Below, piece after piece: positions 33,560 to 44,681 of a DNA stretch of 64,000 nucleotides; the stretch's first letter is position 1; every line of letters begins with the position of its first letter. The notes under the pieces were generated by a model. The model searched no databases and was not told where the DNA came from. It saw nothing but the letters and a program-made list of their open reading frames with translations. The stretch lies in assembly GCA_020809705.1 (NCBI GenBank), contig CP085831.1, forward strand, positions 2,790,001 through 2,854,000, given 5' to 3'. The DNA is from Calonectria ilicicola. Its lineage: Eukaryota > Ascomycota > Sordariomycetes > Hypocreales > Nectriaceae. The translations under genes and the position numbers were made by a program.

Positions 33560-35050
33560 AACAATGGTACAATGCGGATACATGGCTTGTGATCACAAGA
33601 ACCCATGCTTTAACAGCGCATGAGTAGTTTTGCGCTAAACAGCTCAGCTTTCGTTATCACTCAGTGATATGTTTCGAGTACATACTAGCAAGCCACTTAC
33701 GAGACCCACCCCATATTCTTCACCTTCCGGTCGCTTTGTTTAATCACAGAACTACTCGCCCATTAGTATCTTGCCAGTTAGAATTAACCTAGCTAGTATT
33801 CAGAAAACCTTTGAACTTGTCCTTTTGCGCACCCGGCAGCCCACTGGAGGATCAGGCTGGGACCCGACTGTTAGGCCCAGTGTCTTTCTCGCCGTACACC
33901 TTTCCTCGTGATGGAGCTACGCCACCCTGTTGTGATGTAACTGCAGCCAAAAAAAAAAAAACCTCAACTGTGTTCTCATACTTAACAACGCCACGGTGGC
34001 TTTAAAAAACCTTTGAGGACTGACTCAGTAGTAACCGAGCTACGAGGCTCGGCTCCCATGCATGCAAAGCAAGATCCCTCAACGCGGCCCAGTTGAGCCA
34101 ATCACAACGCTATTACTAACTCCAACTAGTTCGCCAAGAACGCGTAACCCTTTTGTGGCGAGCTGAATGACCAAATGCTAGATCTGAAAGCGGCACGGCA
34201 AATGGATTTATCTGCAGGCGCTATTGGATTCTGGACCTGTAACCCCGCACACGATTGCTCGTAATTGGATCTACTGCATTAGCTTTTCAATAGCCTGTCC
34301 TGGACCGGCGCCTATGTTTCCAAATCAGATATCTCGCATACATTAGCCGCATCACATCCGCTTGATGAACGAAATCTGTTCCGCAGTAAAAACACCATGT
34401 ATACTTCAGTGTATCATATGTATTCATAAGTTTGAGTGCGCAGGCAGACTCATCGATTGGGTTAACTACCTGCCGATATCGTGTAGCTAGCGTATTTCCA
34501 ATGTGCAGCTGAAACCCCTAGCGCTTATGCTCGCACAATAATACAAGATATGGAAGATTGTGAACCTGTGACTTGCTCCAATGAATGACTAAGATTATAA
34601 CCATTCAGTCTTTTTATTTTTTCAATCGGGCAAGGTCCATAAAGTTGAGAAAGAGCGCACAATTCATATCCATCTGTTCACATTTGTCGCCATTTACTCG
34701 TCTAAGATTATAAAAAGCAAAGCCAAGTGGGGGCAAGCCACATGTGCACAATCTTTCAAGGGTTGTACAGACGTATTGTACAGGCTAATCTTGCATTCGA
34801 TAGTCTCGCCACATTTCTTTCCCTGCAGAGGTCTATTCCTCATTTGAATCAACTATTACGTAGAGGATGTATCAGGTCAAGGATACGGCGATACTTTGCG
34901 AATCTCCTGCAGCATCTTACACAGTCTTAAATTAGTATATAAATGTCCTATCATCCATCATCAAGGGGATATTTTTTTATCACCACCATCCTCTACTTTT
35001 TCTAGCTCTTGCCGTACAGCTCATACAAGAATAGCCTCCAAAGATTCACC
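33560..35050. other. Intergenic region, nothing identified
   Basis: About 1.5 kb without a supported gene. If the broken HET gene once continued, its C-terminal part is no longer recognisable here. The right end is the tyrosinase promoter. Confidence 0.4.
34937..34943 (+). promoter_or_regulatory. TATA-like element of tyrosinase gene
   Basis: A TATATAAA-type sequence lies about 110 bases upstream of the tyrosinase ATG at 35051, followed by a pyrimidine-rich leader. Assigned by motif and distance only. Confidence 0.35.
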
Positions 35051-37617
35051 ATGTCTTTCAACCCTGATGACCCCCCGAATGGGCATTTCGCCGTCAGGGG
35101 CATCCCATTAGACGGCGGTAAGGAATTCATGTTCTTATGATGAAAGGGGATAATTCTAATGAAGGGTTCAGAGAATCCTGGAATCCGTCTAGAACTTCGA
35201 AAGTTCGCAAAGAATACAGACATGTGGAATCTCTACTTACTTGGCCTCTGGCAATTTCAGCTGGTCCCCATGGACAAACAGTTGTCATACTTTCAGATTG
35301 CTGGTGAGAACTTCCCATGTGTAGATATCATCACAGCTAATCCAAAAAGGTATTCACGGGGACCCTCGCGAAAAGTGGCCTCTGAATGACCCCAACCTGG
35401 ACAGCTTACTCAAGGATGGCAACAAATTCTGGTTCTGTACCCACAGTTCTGTCCTTTTTCTTAGTTGGCATCGACCATACCTAGCTCTCTTTGAGGTAAG
35501 TGTTTCGCCTTCCACCCCATATCCCAGATGATCATTCCTGAATATTAGAAATAGTCCATCCTCCAAAAGGCAATGCTCCATGTAGCAAATCAATTTACTA
35601 AGGAGGAAGGTCAAGAGAAGTACTTGGCAGCTGCTAAGGCATTCCGAATGCCGTACTGGGGCAAGTCATTGTTTACCTTCTGGTGCATTATTACAGATCT
35701 CTTTCTAACACCTTACACGCAGACTGGGCTCGCGAAGACCTTCGACGTTTTCCCGATGAGGCAATTGACCAGAAGAAGATCGAAGTTCCTTTCCCAGAAA
35801 GCTTGTTGACAAGCATGAAGAAGGAGAAAGAACACCAAAACCTAGTCAGAAAGAGTAATATGCTTGTCGAAATCGATAACCCTTTGTATGCCTACAAGTT
35901 TCAGTCAGGCATTGACGAACCTCTCTATAGCGGGTATAAATTCAGGGTGAGAAATTAACCATTTTGTGACTCCAGAGTACAGCGGCTAGCTTATACTTTT
36001 ATTGCTCTTACTAATATTCATGCCTCACACAGATTGACAATTTGCCAATGACTACTCGCCACCATAAAGTTGGCGATCCCGAAGAAGATGCCCCCATCAC
36101 CAAAGACCGTTTGCTAAACAGGCTTAAGCCCTTGGATCGACATGTTAACAACGAACTAAAAGTCGAGCCCAATGTCGGCGAAAGAGTAGTCTATCTACTC
36201 AAATCCTACAAGAGCTATGCACAGTTCTGTCAAAACCAATTGGCTGCAACCACCCCATCGGAGATATTGGATAAGGAAGCTTCCAAACTTGTTGGTCCAG
36301 GATATGGAAGTCTTGAAGATGTCCACAATAATATTCACGGCATGGTTGGCGGGGGAACTCCGAACGGACATATGTCCCGAATCGGCCAATCTGCTTTTGA
36401 TCCCATCTTTTGGTTGCATCACACGTAAGTATTATCCCGACCGTGGCAAACCAGCAAGCTAATATTCTCCAAGGAACATCGATCGTCTTCTGCACATTTG
36501 GCAAGGTTTAAATTATGACCCTAAAAAAACTGACACTTGGGTTACGACCAAGAGAACAGGGTCGATAGGTTCCTGGGTTACGTTGCCGGGTACAGAAGAA
36601 GATCTAACTACACCACTTGCCCCTTTCTATGAGGACGAGAGCAATAAATTTTGGACTTCTGATGGCGTCCGGGATACCAGAACCTTTGGTTACGCATATG
36701 AGGAAACCCAATCTTGGAACTTTGATGACCCGAAGGAATACCAGAGGGATATCAAACGAAAGCTAGATGCCCTCTACCCGGCTGGATCTCTTGCAACCAT
36801 AATTCAAGCCAAACTTGCGGGAGATAACAGTTCGGAAGACAAACTCCGACGACGAGCAACGAGGCTTTCGCTGATGAACGAAATTAACAAGGATGATACC
36901 CCACGGACGGCTACAGCGGTAACTGCGCTAGCAGTTATCAACGAGACATCGGGCATTGCGGATCCAAGTTTGGCCGAGGCTCTTCCAAAAGTGGAAATTC
37001 CCCCCGTTGAGATTCCCACGGAACTCTCAGTTGCTGATATAGGAAAAAGCGGAACCTATTTGGAGTGGCTTGTTAACATCAAGGCGATAAAACACGCCCT
37101 CGGCGGTGCTTATCAGGTACACGTCTTTGTGGGTCCTGTTTCGGACGAAGAGTCCCCCAATCTCTACAATGTTTCGCCCTTCCATGTTGGAACATTTAAC
37201 CCTCTCGGCCAGTCTGAAGAGACAGGATGTGACAAGTGCAGGTTTGACCAGAAAGAGAAGACAGAAATTTCTGGACAGATTCCTCTTACTATTGCACTGG
37301 CTGAGCGCTACCTTGCTGGTCTATTGCCTAGTCTCTCAGAGGATGATGTCAAAGAGTATCTCAAGGTTAATCTGCATTGGGAGGTTGTTGACGAAACTGG
37401 TGCAAGGCTTTACAGGTCGAGAAATTCTGTTGAAGGTTTGGTCGTGGGTGTTGCAAGCAATGAAGTCAAACTCCCCACTGATGAGTATGAATTTCCTCAT
37501 TACTCGCAAGTGATCAAGGTATATCCCGAGATCACGACCAAGGCAGACGCAAGGGAAGGAGGACGTGCAGAGGGTACCGGAGCTACCGAAGAGAACAAGT
37601 ATCTCTGCCAGCTTTGA
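35051..37617 (+). CDS. Tyrosinase (type 3 copper polyphenol oxidase)
   Basis: Seven exons: 35051-35117, 35172-35303, 35350-35495, 35555-35660, 35723-35946, 36033-36424 and 36474-37617, giving about 736 residues with all phases consistent. The intron at 35661-35722 uses a GC donor (GCAAGT) with an ordinary GCAG acceptor. The CuA side shows WNLYLLGLWQFQ, the Cys-x-His pair FCTHSS that forms the thioether bridge in fungal tyrosinases, and SWHRPYLALFE. The CuB side shows HNNIHGMVGG and FDPIFWLHHTNIDRLL, so all expected His ligands are present. The long C-terminal part (after about residue 420) is the usual fungal extension that shields the active site until removed, and holds a CDKC pair. There is no signal peptide, so it is probably intracellular. 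It oxidises monophenols and diphenols to quinones, for melanin or metabolite synthesis. Confidence 0.92.
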
Positions 37618-39246
37618 GATATGCCTCCCGATGTCTATTTTTACTTCACAGGTCCAGAACCTCTCTATATCTAAGATAAGATTATTTACGAATTTTACTT
37701 CATTCCACGCAATATTGACGTCACCTGTAGTTCCTTAAAGTAGAGCTTCCTAAATGATTTAGGAATAACAAAATGCTCAATCATTGGTGATCAGAGCCAC
37801 AATCGGCCATGATTAGAGTGCAAAGTTGATTTGAAAAAGTGCGTGACTAGACACCGACTGCAGCGTCACTAGAAATGACAACTTTGGGTGCATCGGCGTT
37901 TTTTTTTCACTTTAATTTGATGACAAACCGGCAATGCTAGACTGTTTCTGCCTGCACTATTTTTCCTCTTTGGCCACTTCGCCCTGGCTCACATGCAAGG
38001 TTGGCATGATTAGTGATGAGGGAAAATGGTAAAAACATTTCAGTCACATCCTCGGACACGTTGGTTGTCCAACCTCGCGTCGCGTTCGCGTGTCGCGCAG
38101 GTCCGCTTTACCAAGTGCCAAACTCGTTAAAAAAAAAAAAAAAAAAGGCATGCGCTAAGGAGGAGACAAGTGCCCCACCTCGTATAGCACGTAGATTGGA
38201 CAAATGGTGATGAACTAATCCGTAAATGGTAAGGTTTTCCAAGATTCGCTCCATCTGCTAATTTATTTGCACCAGGCTTTATCGACAGTGAGATTGATGC
38301 CACTAGCGCCGCAAGTTGCACATCTTGATCAGGATACACGATCAACACATTTGTTCTGACAAGTGATTAATAATGGCTTAACTCTTTCTCATCTTCGAAT
38401 GACCGTTCCTGATTATTTAATGCGTAAAGTTAGTCGAGAGCGTCGTTGATGAAAAGTTCACGTGGTTCGGTCAAACTTGAGCGAATGAACCTTTGTTTCT
38501 TTTGTGTGTTGTTGATCTTCATGCTCCCTTCACCAAGATTAAACCATAAAACGACAACGTCTCGTATGAATACATATGAATATGCTTTGATACGTATTTC
38601 AATATGTCCTGACGCAACAAAAATGAAGAGCCCTCTTAAAAGTGTTTCTCTACACTAACCTACCCTATACCATCGTTTCTGTAATCAGGTTTCTAGGTGA
38701 TTTAACCTTGGCGACTCCCCGCCAATCGCTTTGTGTGTTCTGCCCCACTTGCCGCTGCCAATCGATCAACTTACAAGCAATTTAGAACCATCCATTGTCG
38801 GCTGTTTTGTTTTTGGATTATTCCTCCAAGCTAATGCTGCCGCCGAAGAGAATGGCTACAGAAGCACTGTGCTAAACGGAATTGGATTTGCAGATGCTGG
38901 TTCTTCTTGTTCGATGTTGTTAATGCTCCATCGCCTTGCACATCATTAGTCTCTAATGAGAGCGTTAGTAATTGTATTTGCATGACCGAATATCTGATGT
39001 ATGGATGGATAGCTTCGATGGTGATCCCAGTGGGTGGGGATCTAACTTTTATATATTCTACGGGGTAGTGTTTCTCATTGGCTTTTCATGAATGCATGTG
39101 GATATCGGACTCGGTATCTTACTACAGCCCGTTGCCCCGAATTTTGTCTTGTTCAGCGAGTCCGTTCTCACCCCTCACCGCGATTGCAAGTGCCGGCGTG
39201 ACTGGACTTCTTTCTGAGCACTGATATCTACCTAAATAGTTCAACA
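37618..39246. other. Intergenic region, nothing identified
   Basis: About 1.6 kb without a supported gene. An A18 homopolymer lies at 38129-38146. Promoter sequences for the bZIP gene are expected near the right end. Confidence 0.4.
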
Positions 39247-40538
39247 ATGGAGTCTGAAGACCCTTCAGCTTTCCTGACAAAAATACGCAAGTGGAAGAAT
39301 GCTGCAGCACAACGCAATTATCGTAAGTCTGTATTTATTTTTCTGCGTTTTCACGTTATGGTCGTTCAATACTAAGATACCATCTGCTGCTAGGGCGCAG
39401 ACAGAAGCAAACGCGCCGTAGGCTTGAGCAGCGTGCGGCTGAGGCGGCTCTGCGGCTGCGAGAACCACAGTACACAGGCACCATATTCTGTGCCTCCATA
39501 AATGAATACTACGTTGGGGCCAGTTTTTCGTCATCTTCAATTGACTTGGCCAATTTCACAGCGAAAAGGGAAGATAAGTTAGCGGCCGTAGGCGTTGGCT
39601 TGTCCAGCTCTGACATCTATTCTTGCCTTCTTCTCTGCACCTCAACTCAAAACGAAAACTTCACACGTATTGTGTCAAAAGAAGGATTTTGTCTCTCAGA
39701 CATTATCAAGTATGGGCTCATTATTATGGGATACGCTGTCAATCCTGAGTTATTAAAACATGCAAGTTTCTTGCCTGCACAGGATTGGATACGGTGCCTC
39801 AAGCCATCATTGGGTAACGTTAACTTTAAGCAAGTCATCACTGCCGGCATCACATTTATTGCGAGACTGAATCCGCCGTCTGAGCCTGAGGCAAAAATAT
39901 GCTCACTGAGTACGCTCAACCGATTGCAAAACAGTCTACCATCGAGAATATTGACCACCTTCTCCAAAATCTCCTGCACTCTGGCGATTCTCATCAATGC
40001 AAGGCGCCTTGGTGTTTCCAATGATGAATTGCTCAATGGCGATTCCGAATCACCATTTTGGAGACACCGCAGTAGGCAAAAAGAATATCTAAATGATGCA
40101 TGCTCAAAAGGTGAAGATTTTTCTTGGTTAGAAAGCACCATGCCTGATCTTGCGCCAACGATGGCTCAATTGACCATTCCTCATCACCCCCGGTTTGATC
40201 TAATACCATGGCCAAGCTTTCGGTCCAACTTTCTTGCCGCCATTTCTCATGAACCACCACTCGTAGATCAGGACGATTTTACGCTCGATCTTATGAACGA
40301 TGGTGTTTGGTGTTGGGGACCAGCAAATGGTTCAACAACAGATGGTCATTCTCAAGCTGCGACGTGGGATTCAAGAAACTGGGAAGCATCTGAATGGTTT
40401 CTGAAGAAATGGGGATATTTAATTGATGGAGTAGGCAACGATGTGGCAAAAAACACTCTTTGGTGGCAGTCCCTGAGACGGACTGAGGGGAATTGCTGGC
40501 TGCCTCGGACTGATCCACTCGTTCAGCATCAGCGATGA
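39247..40538 (+). CDS. bZIP transcription factor with DUF3425 domain
   Basis: Two exons, 39247-39322 and 39394-40538, joined in phase 1 over a 71-base intron; about 406 residues. The intron cuts the basic region, which reads KWKNAAAQRNY, then RRRQKQ: the Asn-x-x-x-Gln-Arg pattern of fungal AP-1/Yap-like bZIP proteins. A short leucine-zipper-like helix follows (RRRLEQRAAEAALRLRE). The rest matches the DUF3425 domain that often follows such a basic region in moulds, ending in WEASEWFLKKWGYL. These proteins are nuclear regulators of stress or secondary metabolism genes. Targets cannot be told from the sequence, although the enzymes and transporter around it are candidates. Confidence 0.88.
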
Positions 40539-41208
40539 ATTTGTGGTCATCTCCAATGGAGCCACGGAGTGTATTTTGAGAGGGTATTCGCAATATATTT
40601 GTAATATTAGATGTTCATGTCGGAGAAAGAAACATTGCACTACCCGAAACAACCGAGGCCCCAAAGCTACGCGACTGTGTCGCCACTTTAAACTCGTTGG
40701 AAGCCAGCTTTTGGCGTCTTGAATCTGTAATATGTACCATTCATCTAACGACAAGGCTAAGAATCGTAAAGACCTTGCGCTGTGGTGGATAGAAATTCCA
40801 ACTTTGTTTTCTGTTGGTAGGTGTCGATTGGTGCCCACCTGGTCCCTGGATTCTTCAAACTTTGGCAATATGCCGCCTACGTCAGTTGCATTAGTGCCGG
40901 AGCTCACTGACAGGGTTCTAAAATGTAGTTTGTCAAATAATCCACAGAAAAAGGCAATTTTTGGAATATCTCCTCCAATTTCTATTGTATCTCTGGAAAG
41001 ACGTCATTTTGGCGGCGTGTAAATAACATCTGGTGAGTGACGCCAAGCAAAATCAAGTCAGAAAAATATGACCACTTGTGTATTTCTTTGAGTTGCTCTC
41101 ATCTATAAATGACCATCACCGACGACATCTTAGAAGACTTAACAAGATATTAGCAATCATCGCAACCAGACGAAAACAATTGTAAAGAATACTTTCATCC
41201 TGCCAAAC
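40539..41208. promoter_or_regulatory. Intergenic region with TATA-like element before ADC-like gene
   Basis: A CTATAAA element at about 41103-41109 lies 100 bases before the ATG at 41209. No gene is supported in the rest of this space. Confidence 0.4.
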
Positions 41209-41946
41209 ATGCCTTTTGGAACACTGAACCACACCGCTCAAGGCGTGCCTATTTTTGCGCCACCTTATCAAAACGGAGATCACTCATTCTATGGTGTGAC
41301 CGTGGTTGGCATCAAGTACCGCGTCGCCGCCGCCCAAATTCAACACTTGATCCCCGATGTCCTGGAGCTTGAAGAAGAACCGGTAGTCACATCTCTGTTT
41401 CTTACGTACGATGAGAGCACTGTGGGCCAGTACTCGGAATTTGTGCAGCAAGTTGAGGTGACATACCTTGGGGAGAAATTTGACTACCACATTATTCTCT
41501 TTGTTGACAACGAGTCGGCCATATTCTCTGGGCGAGAGTTGTACGGTTACCCCAAGGTCTTTGGCAAAGCTGAGATCCAAGAAACTACGGGCGGCCGGCT
41601 CGTCCTCGGCAACGCCCAGCGTCCCGTTGGCCGCCCCGTCGTTGAATTCGAGTTCATTCCGGAACAGCGAGTCCCCTCAATTCCAAATTCTAACCAATGG
41701 GGGCTCAACTTCCGCAGTATTCCGCCCTCTGTTAAGACTGGAGGCGCAAGCATTAAAGAACTGGTGCCTGTCTTTGGAGATTTGGAGATTGGTCCGGCAT
41801 GGCTGGGGAAGGGCAGCGTCAACTTCCTCAGAAAGTCCGTTCTTGACCCATGGGGCAATTTTGAGATTTTGAGATATGAGGGTGCTTACATGGCAAAGAA
41901 TGTAACATTCAAGGTTCTACTTCGGGAAAGCAATTTTACTCTGTAG
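41209..41946 (+). CDS. Acetoacetate decarboxylase-like protein
   Basis: Single exon, 245 residues, the normal family length. The signature GRELYGYPKV places Lys116 where the family has its Schiff-base lysine. Acidic residues of the active-site pocket (LELEEEP) and the family's beta-barrel strands are present. The bacterial enzyme turns acetoacetate into acetone and CO2; fungal members often act on other keto-acids or as cyclase/dehydratase-type enzymes in secondary metabolism, so the substrate is left open. Probably cytosolic, as there is no targeting signal. It is flanked by a bZIP gene and a DUF3632 gene. Confidence 0.88.
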   Translation: MPFGTLNHTAQGVPIFAPPYQNGDHSFYGVTVVGIKYRVAAAQIQHLIPDVLELEEEPVVTSLFLTYDESTVGQYSEFVQQVEVTYLGEKFDYHIILFVDNESAIFSGRELYGYPKVFGKAEIQETTGGRLVLGNAQRPVGRPVVEFEFIPEQRVPSIPNSNQWGLNFRSIPPSVKTGGASIKELVPVFGDLEIGPAWLGKGSVNFLRKSVLDPWGNFEILRYEGAYMAKNVTFKVLLRESNFTL

Positions 41947-42226
41947 ATGGCCTTGTTCGAAACAAAATTCTGCAGCAAGTTTTAGCCCTGTTATTTGACT
42001 TGATTTATTTCCATACTGAGAGAAGTTGTGAATTGGAGAAGTTTGAATGATCACCCCGACAGGTATAGAATGTGATGACATCCGTATTGCAATTGGTTCA
42101 GTTACACATTGGATACCAAGGCGAGGTCTTGGCATCTTGGATAATTTTGTCAGTGGATGATCCAAAAGGCCTAATAGATTAGAAGTTAGTGAAGTTGATA
42201 TAAAAACGATCAAACCTCTTTACTAT

Positions 42227-43256
42227 CTATGCCGCTTCCTGCGCAACCATCTTGTACCGTAACCCTTGGGCCAACTCGCGCACGTCTTGAGAGAATCTCT
42301 CATCACCAGCAATAAAAAGCATTTGATCCTTCCACTGTCTCCAGCGGGCCTTACTCCACATCTTCCGTGTACCATCTACCTCCTCACACTTCATGCATTG
42401 CTCATAGACCCAAAGACGCTCCGCATCTCCTTCGAGCCAAGTTGATGCTGCAATCAAATCACCACCAATCCTCCGCGGCCCACCAATTTTTCTGGTCTCC
42501 AAATTTGGATACATGAATGAAGAAGGAAGAATGAAATCTAAGGCACAACAAAAGCTGCAATCTATTATTCCCATGACCGTAATGCGTGCGATGAATGCCT
42601 GGAGGTTGCGCCAGCGAAATTGTACCTCGCTGCCTGGTACTTCGACGTCTGAGTAGGTATATGCAAGTTCTAACTTACATGAGTATTTTTTGTGTTATCT
42701 TAGTGTTTGCAGTGGGGGTTAATATGCACTTACCGCCTTCTCCTGCGTCAAAAAAGGCGTATGAAAGGGGATTGTCGTGTTCAGTTCCATTCTGCCACAA
42801 CATCTCAGTTTCATCAAAGATACAGGGGTCTAAGTCGTCGACCGAGCGAAAGGTGGGAATCTTGCGGGCTGGGAGTGATTTTAGCTCCTGCAAGAGTTGG
42901 GCGAGGATAATTTGGGACGGGTGCGCAGGCGGAAACGATGAGCAGATTCTAGCAATGGACCCCATTACCATCCTGACGTGACGGTGTGGGTTTGGGCCAA
43001 GGGCCCATACGCTCTTGCCACTTTCTTCCTCATCCGGTGTTAGTTGAAGTGGAGGGTTTCGGTCTTTGAACTTGTCGTGTCGTTTGATAGCTTCCTCCAC
43101 AATCCAATTATCTATCTCAATAGCGGCTTCGGATGGGCTGTTCGAGCCAGTTAAAACAGCCTCCAGGAAAGCCTTGTAGGTCAGATCTTCGTCGTCATCA
43201 TGTTCATCAAAAAGAAGAAGATCCAATGGTCTATCACCATCTGTAATTGCCGCCAT
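42227..43256 (-). CDS. DUF3632-type fungal protein
   Basis: Two exons on the minus strand, 43256-42734 and 42648-42227, joined in phase 1 across an 85-base intron (GTAAGT..CTCAG); about 314 residues. It is mostly helical with conserved-looking Trp residues (RKMWSKARWRQWKDQ; STWLEGDAERLWVYEQC), the pattern of the mould-specific DUF3632 family. No catalytic motif or targeting signal is seen. These genes are typically present in many copies and of unknown function. It is tail-to-tail with the decarboxylase-like gene, with 280 bases between them. Confidence 0.78.
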
Positions 43257-44681
43257 GATGGGCTTGCTATTTTTGAGTTCGATTTGATGAACAGAAAACT
43301 GATTTGGGGGAGGTGTCAACACAGACGCCAACCTAATTGAAATTATCAACAATGTTTGTTTATTTGATAAAAGCAAATTGTTTAACATCAATGTATTTGT
43401 TTTTCGTATGAGTCATTTTCTCACTTTCTGAGTCATATTTATATTTCGATTCCTTCAGATTGGCTTCAATTTGCTCAGCCTCATGTGCTGGCTTGCCGCT
43501 GCCGTTTATCCGATGTGGGCTGTTCTGAAGTGGAGTTGTCCTGCGAAAGGAAGCTAACAATCTGCATTGAAGCGCATGTACCAGACTACTTGAAACCGCC
43601 ACCGATGCCTGCGCGTTTCAGCCAGGGCTTGTCTATTTATAAAGTCATATGAAATGCACTCTTGGTACTATTTAATAGGCGAGGAGGCTTTAATTTCATT
43701 GGTGAAGAGGAAGAGATTGGGTGAAATGAAAGAATCCGCCTCGTAAACGCTTTATCTTACAGATCACGAACCTGTGGAAACAGGCGTAGCAGAAGAAAGG
43801 CTGTACAGTAAGATACGCTATGGACCACTGATATGGTAGAAGTAGAGCAGGAACGGCTCCGTCGACATATTTACAGGGGGTTTCGTAGGCAAATTTATGC
43901 ATCAGCTTCTTGATCAGCTCGTACCAAACACTACGACCAAAAATCACCTTGCGTCGGCTTCAGCAATCAGCGCCTCGGAATTAGTTACACAAATTGAGAT
44001 TGCAAATTATACTCGGAATTGATTATGGAAGGATTTGTTGTAATAGAATATCCAGAGTCCGCAGTCCGCATCATGTCGCTTTATTAAAGAATGAGACCAC
44101 GTACCGGCCCATATTCAACAGCAAAAAGAAGCTCTGCATTTATCAATCACAAAATCTGAATTCCATTCAGCTTTATAAAGACTGTAATGATATATGCTAA
44201 GTATAAAATTTAAAAGGTGAATATTGTAGGTTTTGGAATATCTTAAGCTTTTATATTTAATATAGCTCTTTTCTTTTATGCTATTTAAATACAGATTGAA
44301 ATACAGCAGTAGTATTCTGTTTGCATCCAAATCTATCTAAGTTTCACAATTTCCACATCTACATCAGCGAAAATTTAGATTTCAATATATCTCCGTGGAT
44401 GCCGCGGAATCCGCGTGACAAACCGATGGCCAATTCCTTCCCCGATTTCGCTGCTCCTTCTTGCCCATCAAAAAGAATTGAACTCTTTGTATTGCTCTCA
44501 CATGAAATTTAGGCCATTTCATCATAGTGCAACCAATGGTACCACTTGTGTATCAGACTTACTGAGTTTGGGTAATTTTCCAGTGCTGATCCAGAGTTTG
44601 ACCGTTCTTTTCTAGGGCATATCCTTCTCTGAAAATCTTTTTTCTGGTCTTCCAGTGTATTGATACGAACAGCGTGATAAA
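43257..44681. other. Intergenic region between divergent genes
   Basis: About 1.4 kb separating the DUF3632 gene (minus) and the homeobox gene (plus). The stretch at about 44160-44330 is noticeably AT-rich. No gene is supported. Confidence 0.4.

Noticed and set aside
35552..35554. Apparent in-frame TAG in the tyrosinase gene after the CuA block
   Set aside because: It disappears if the intron ends at AAATAG (35554) instead of the earlier ATTAG. The later acceptor keeps the frame and family sequence.
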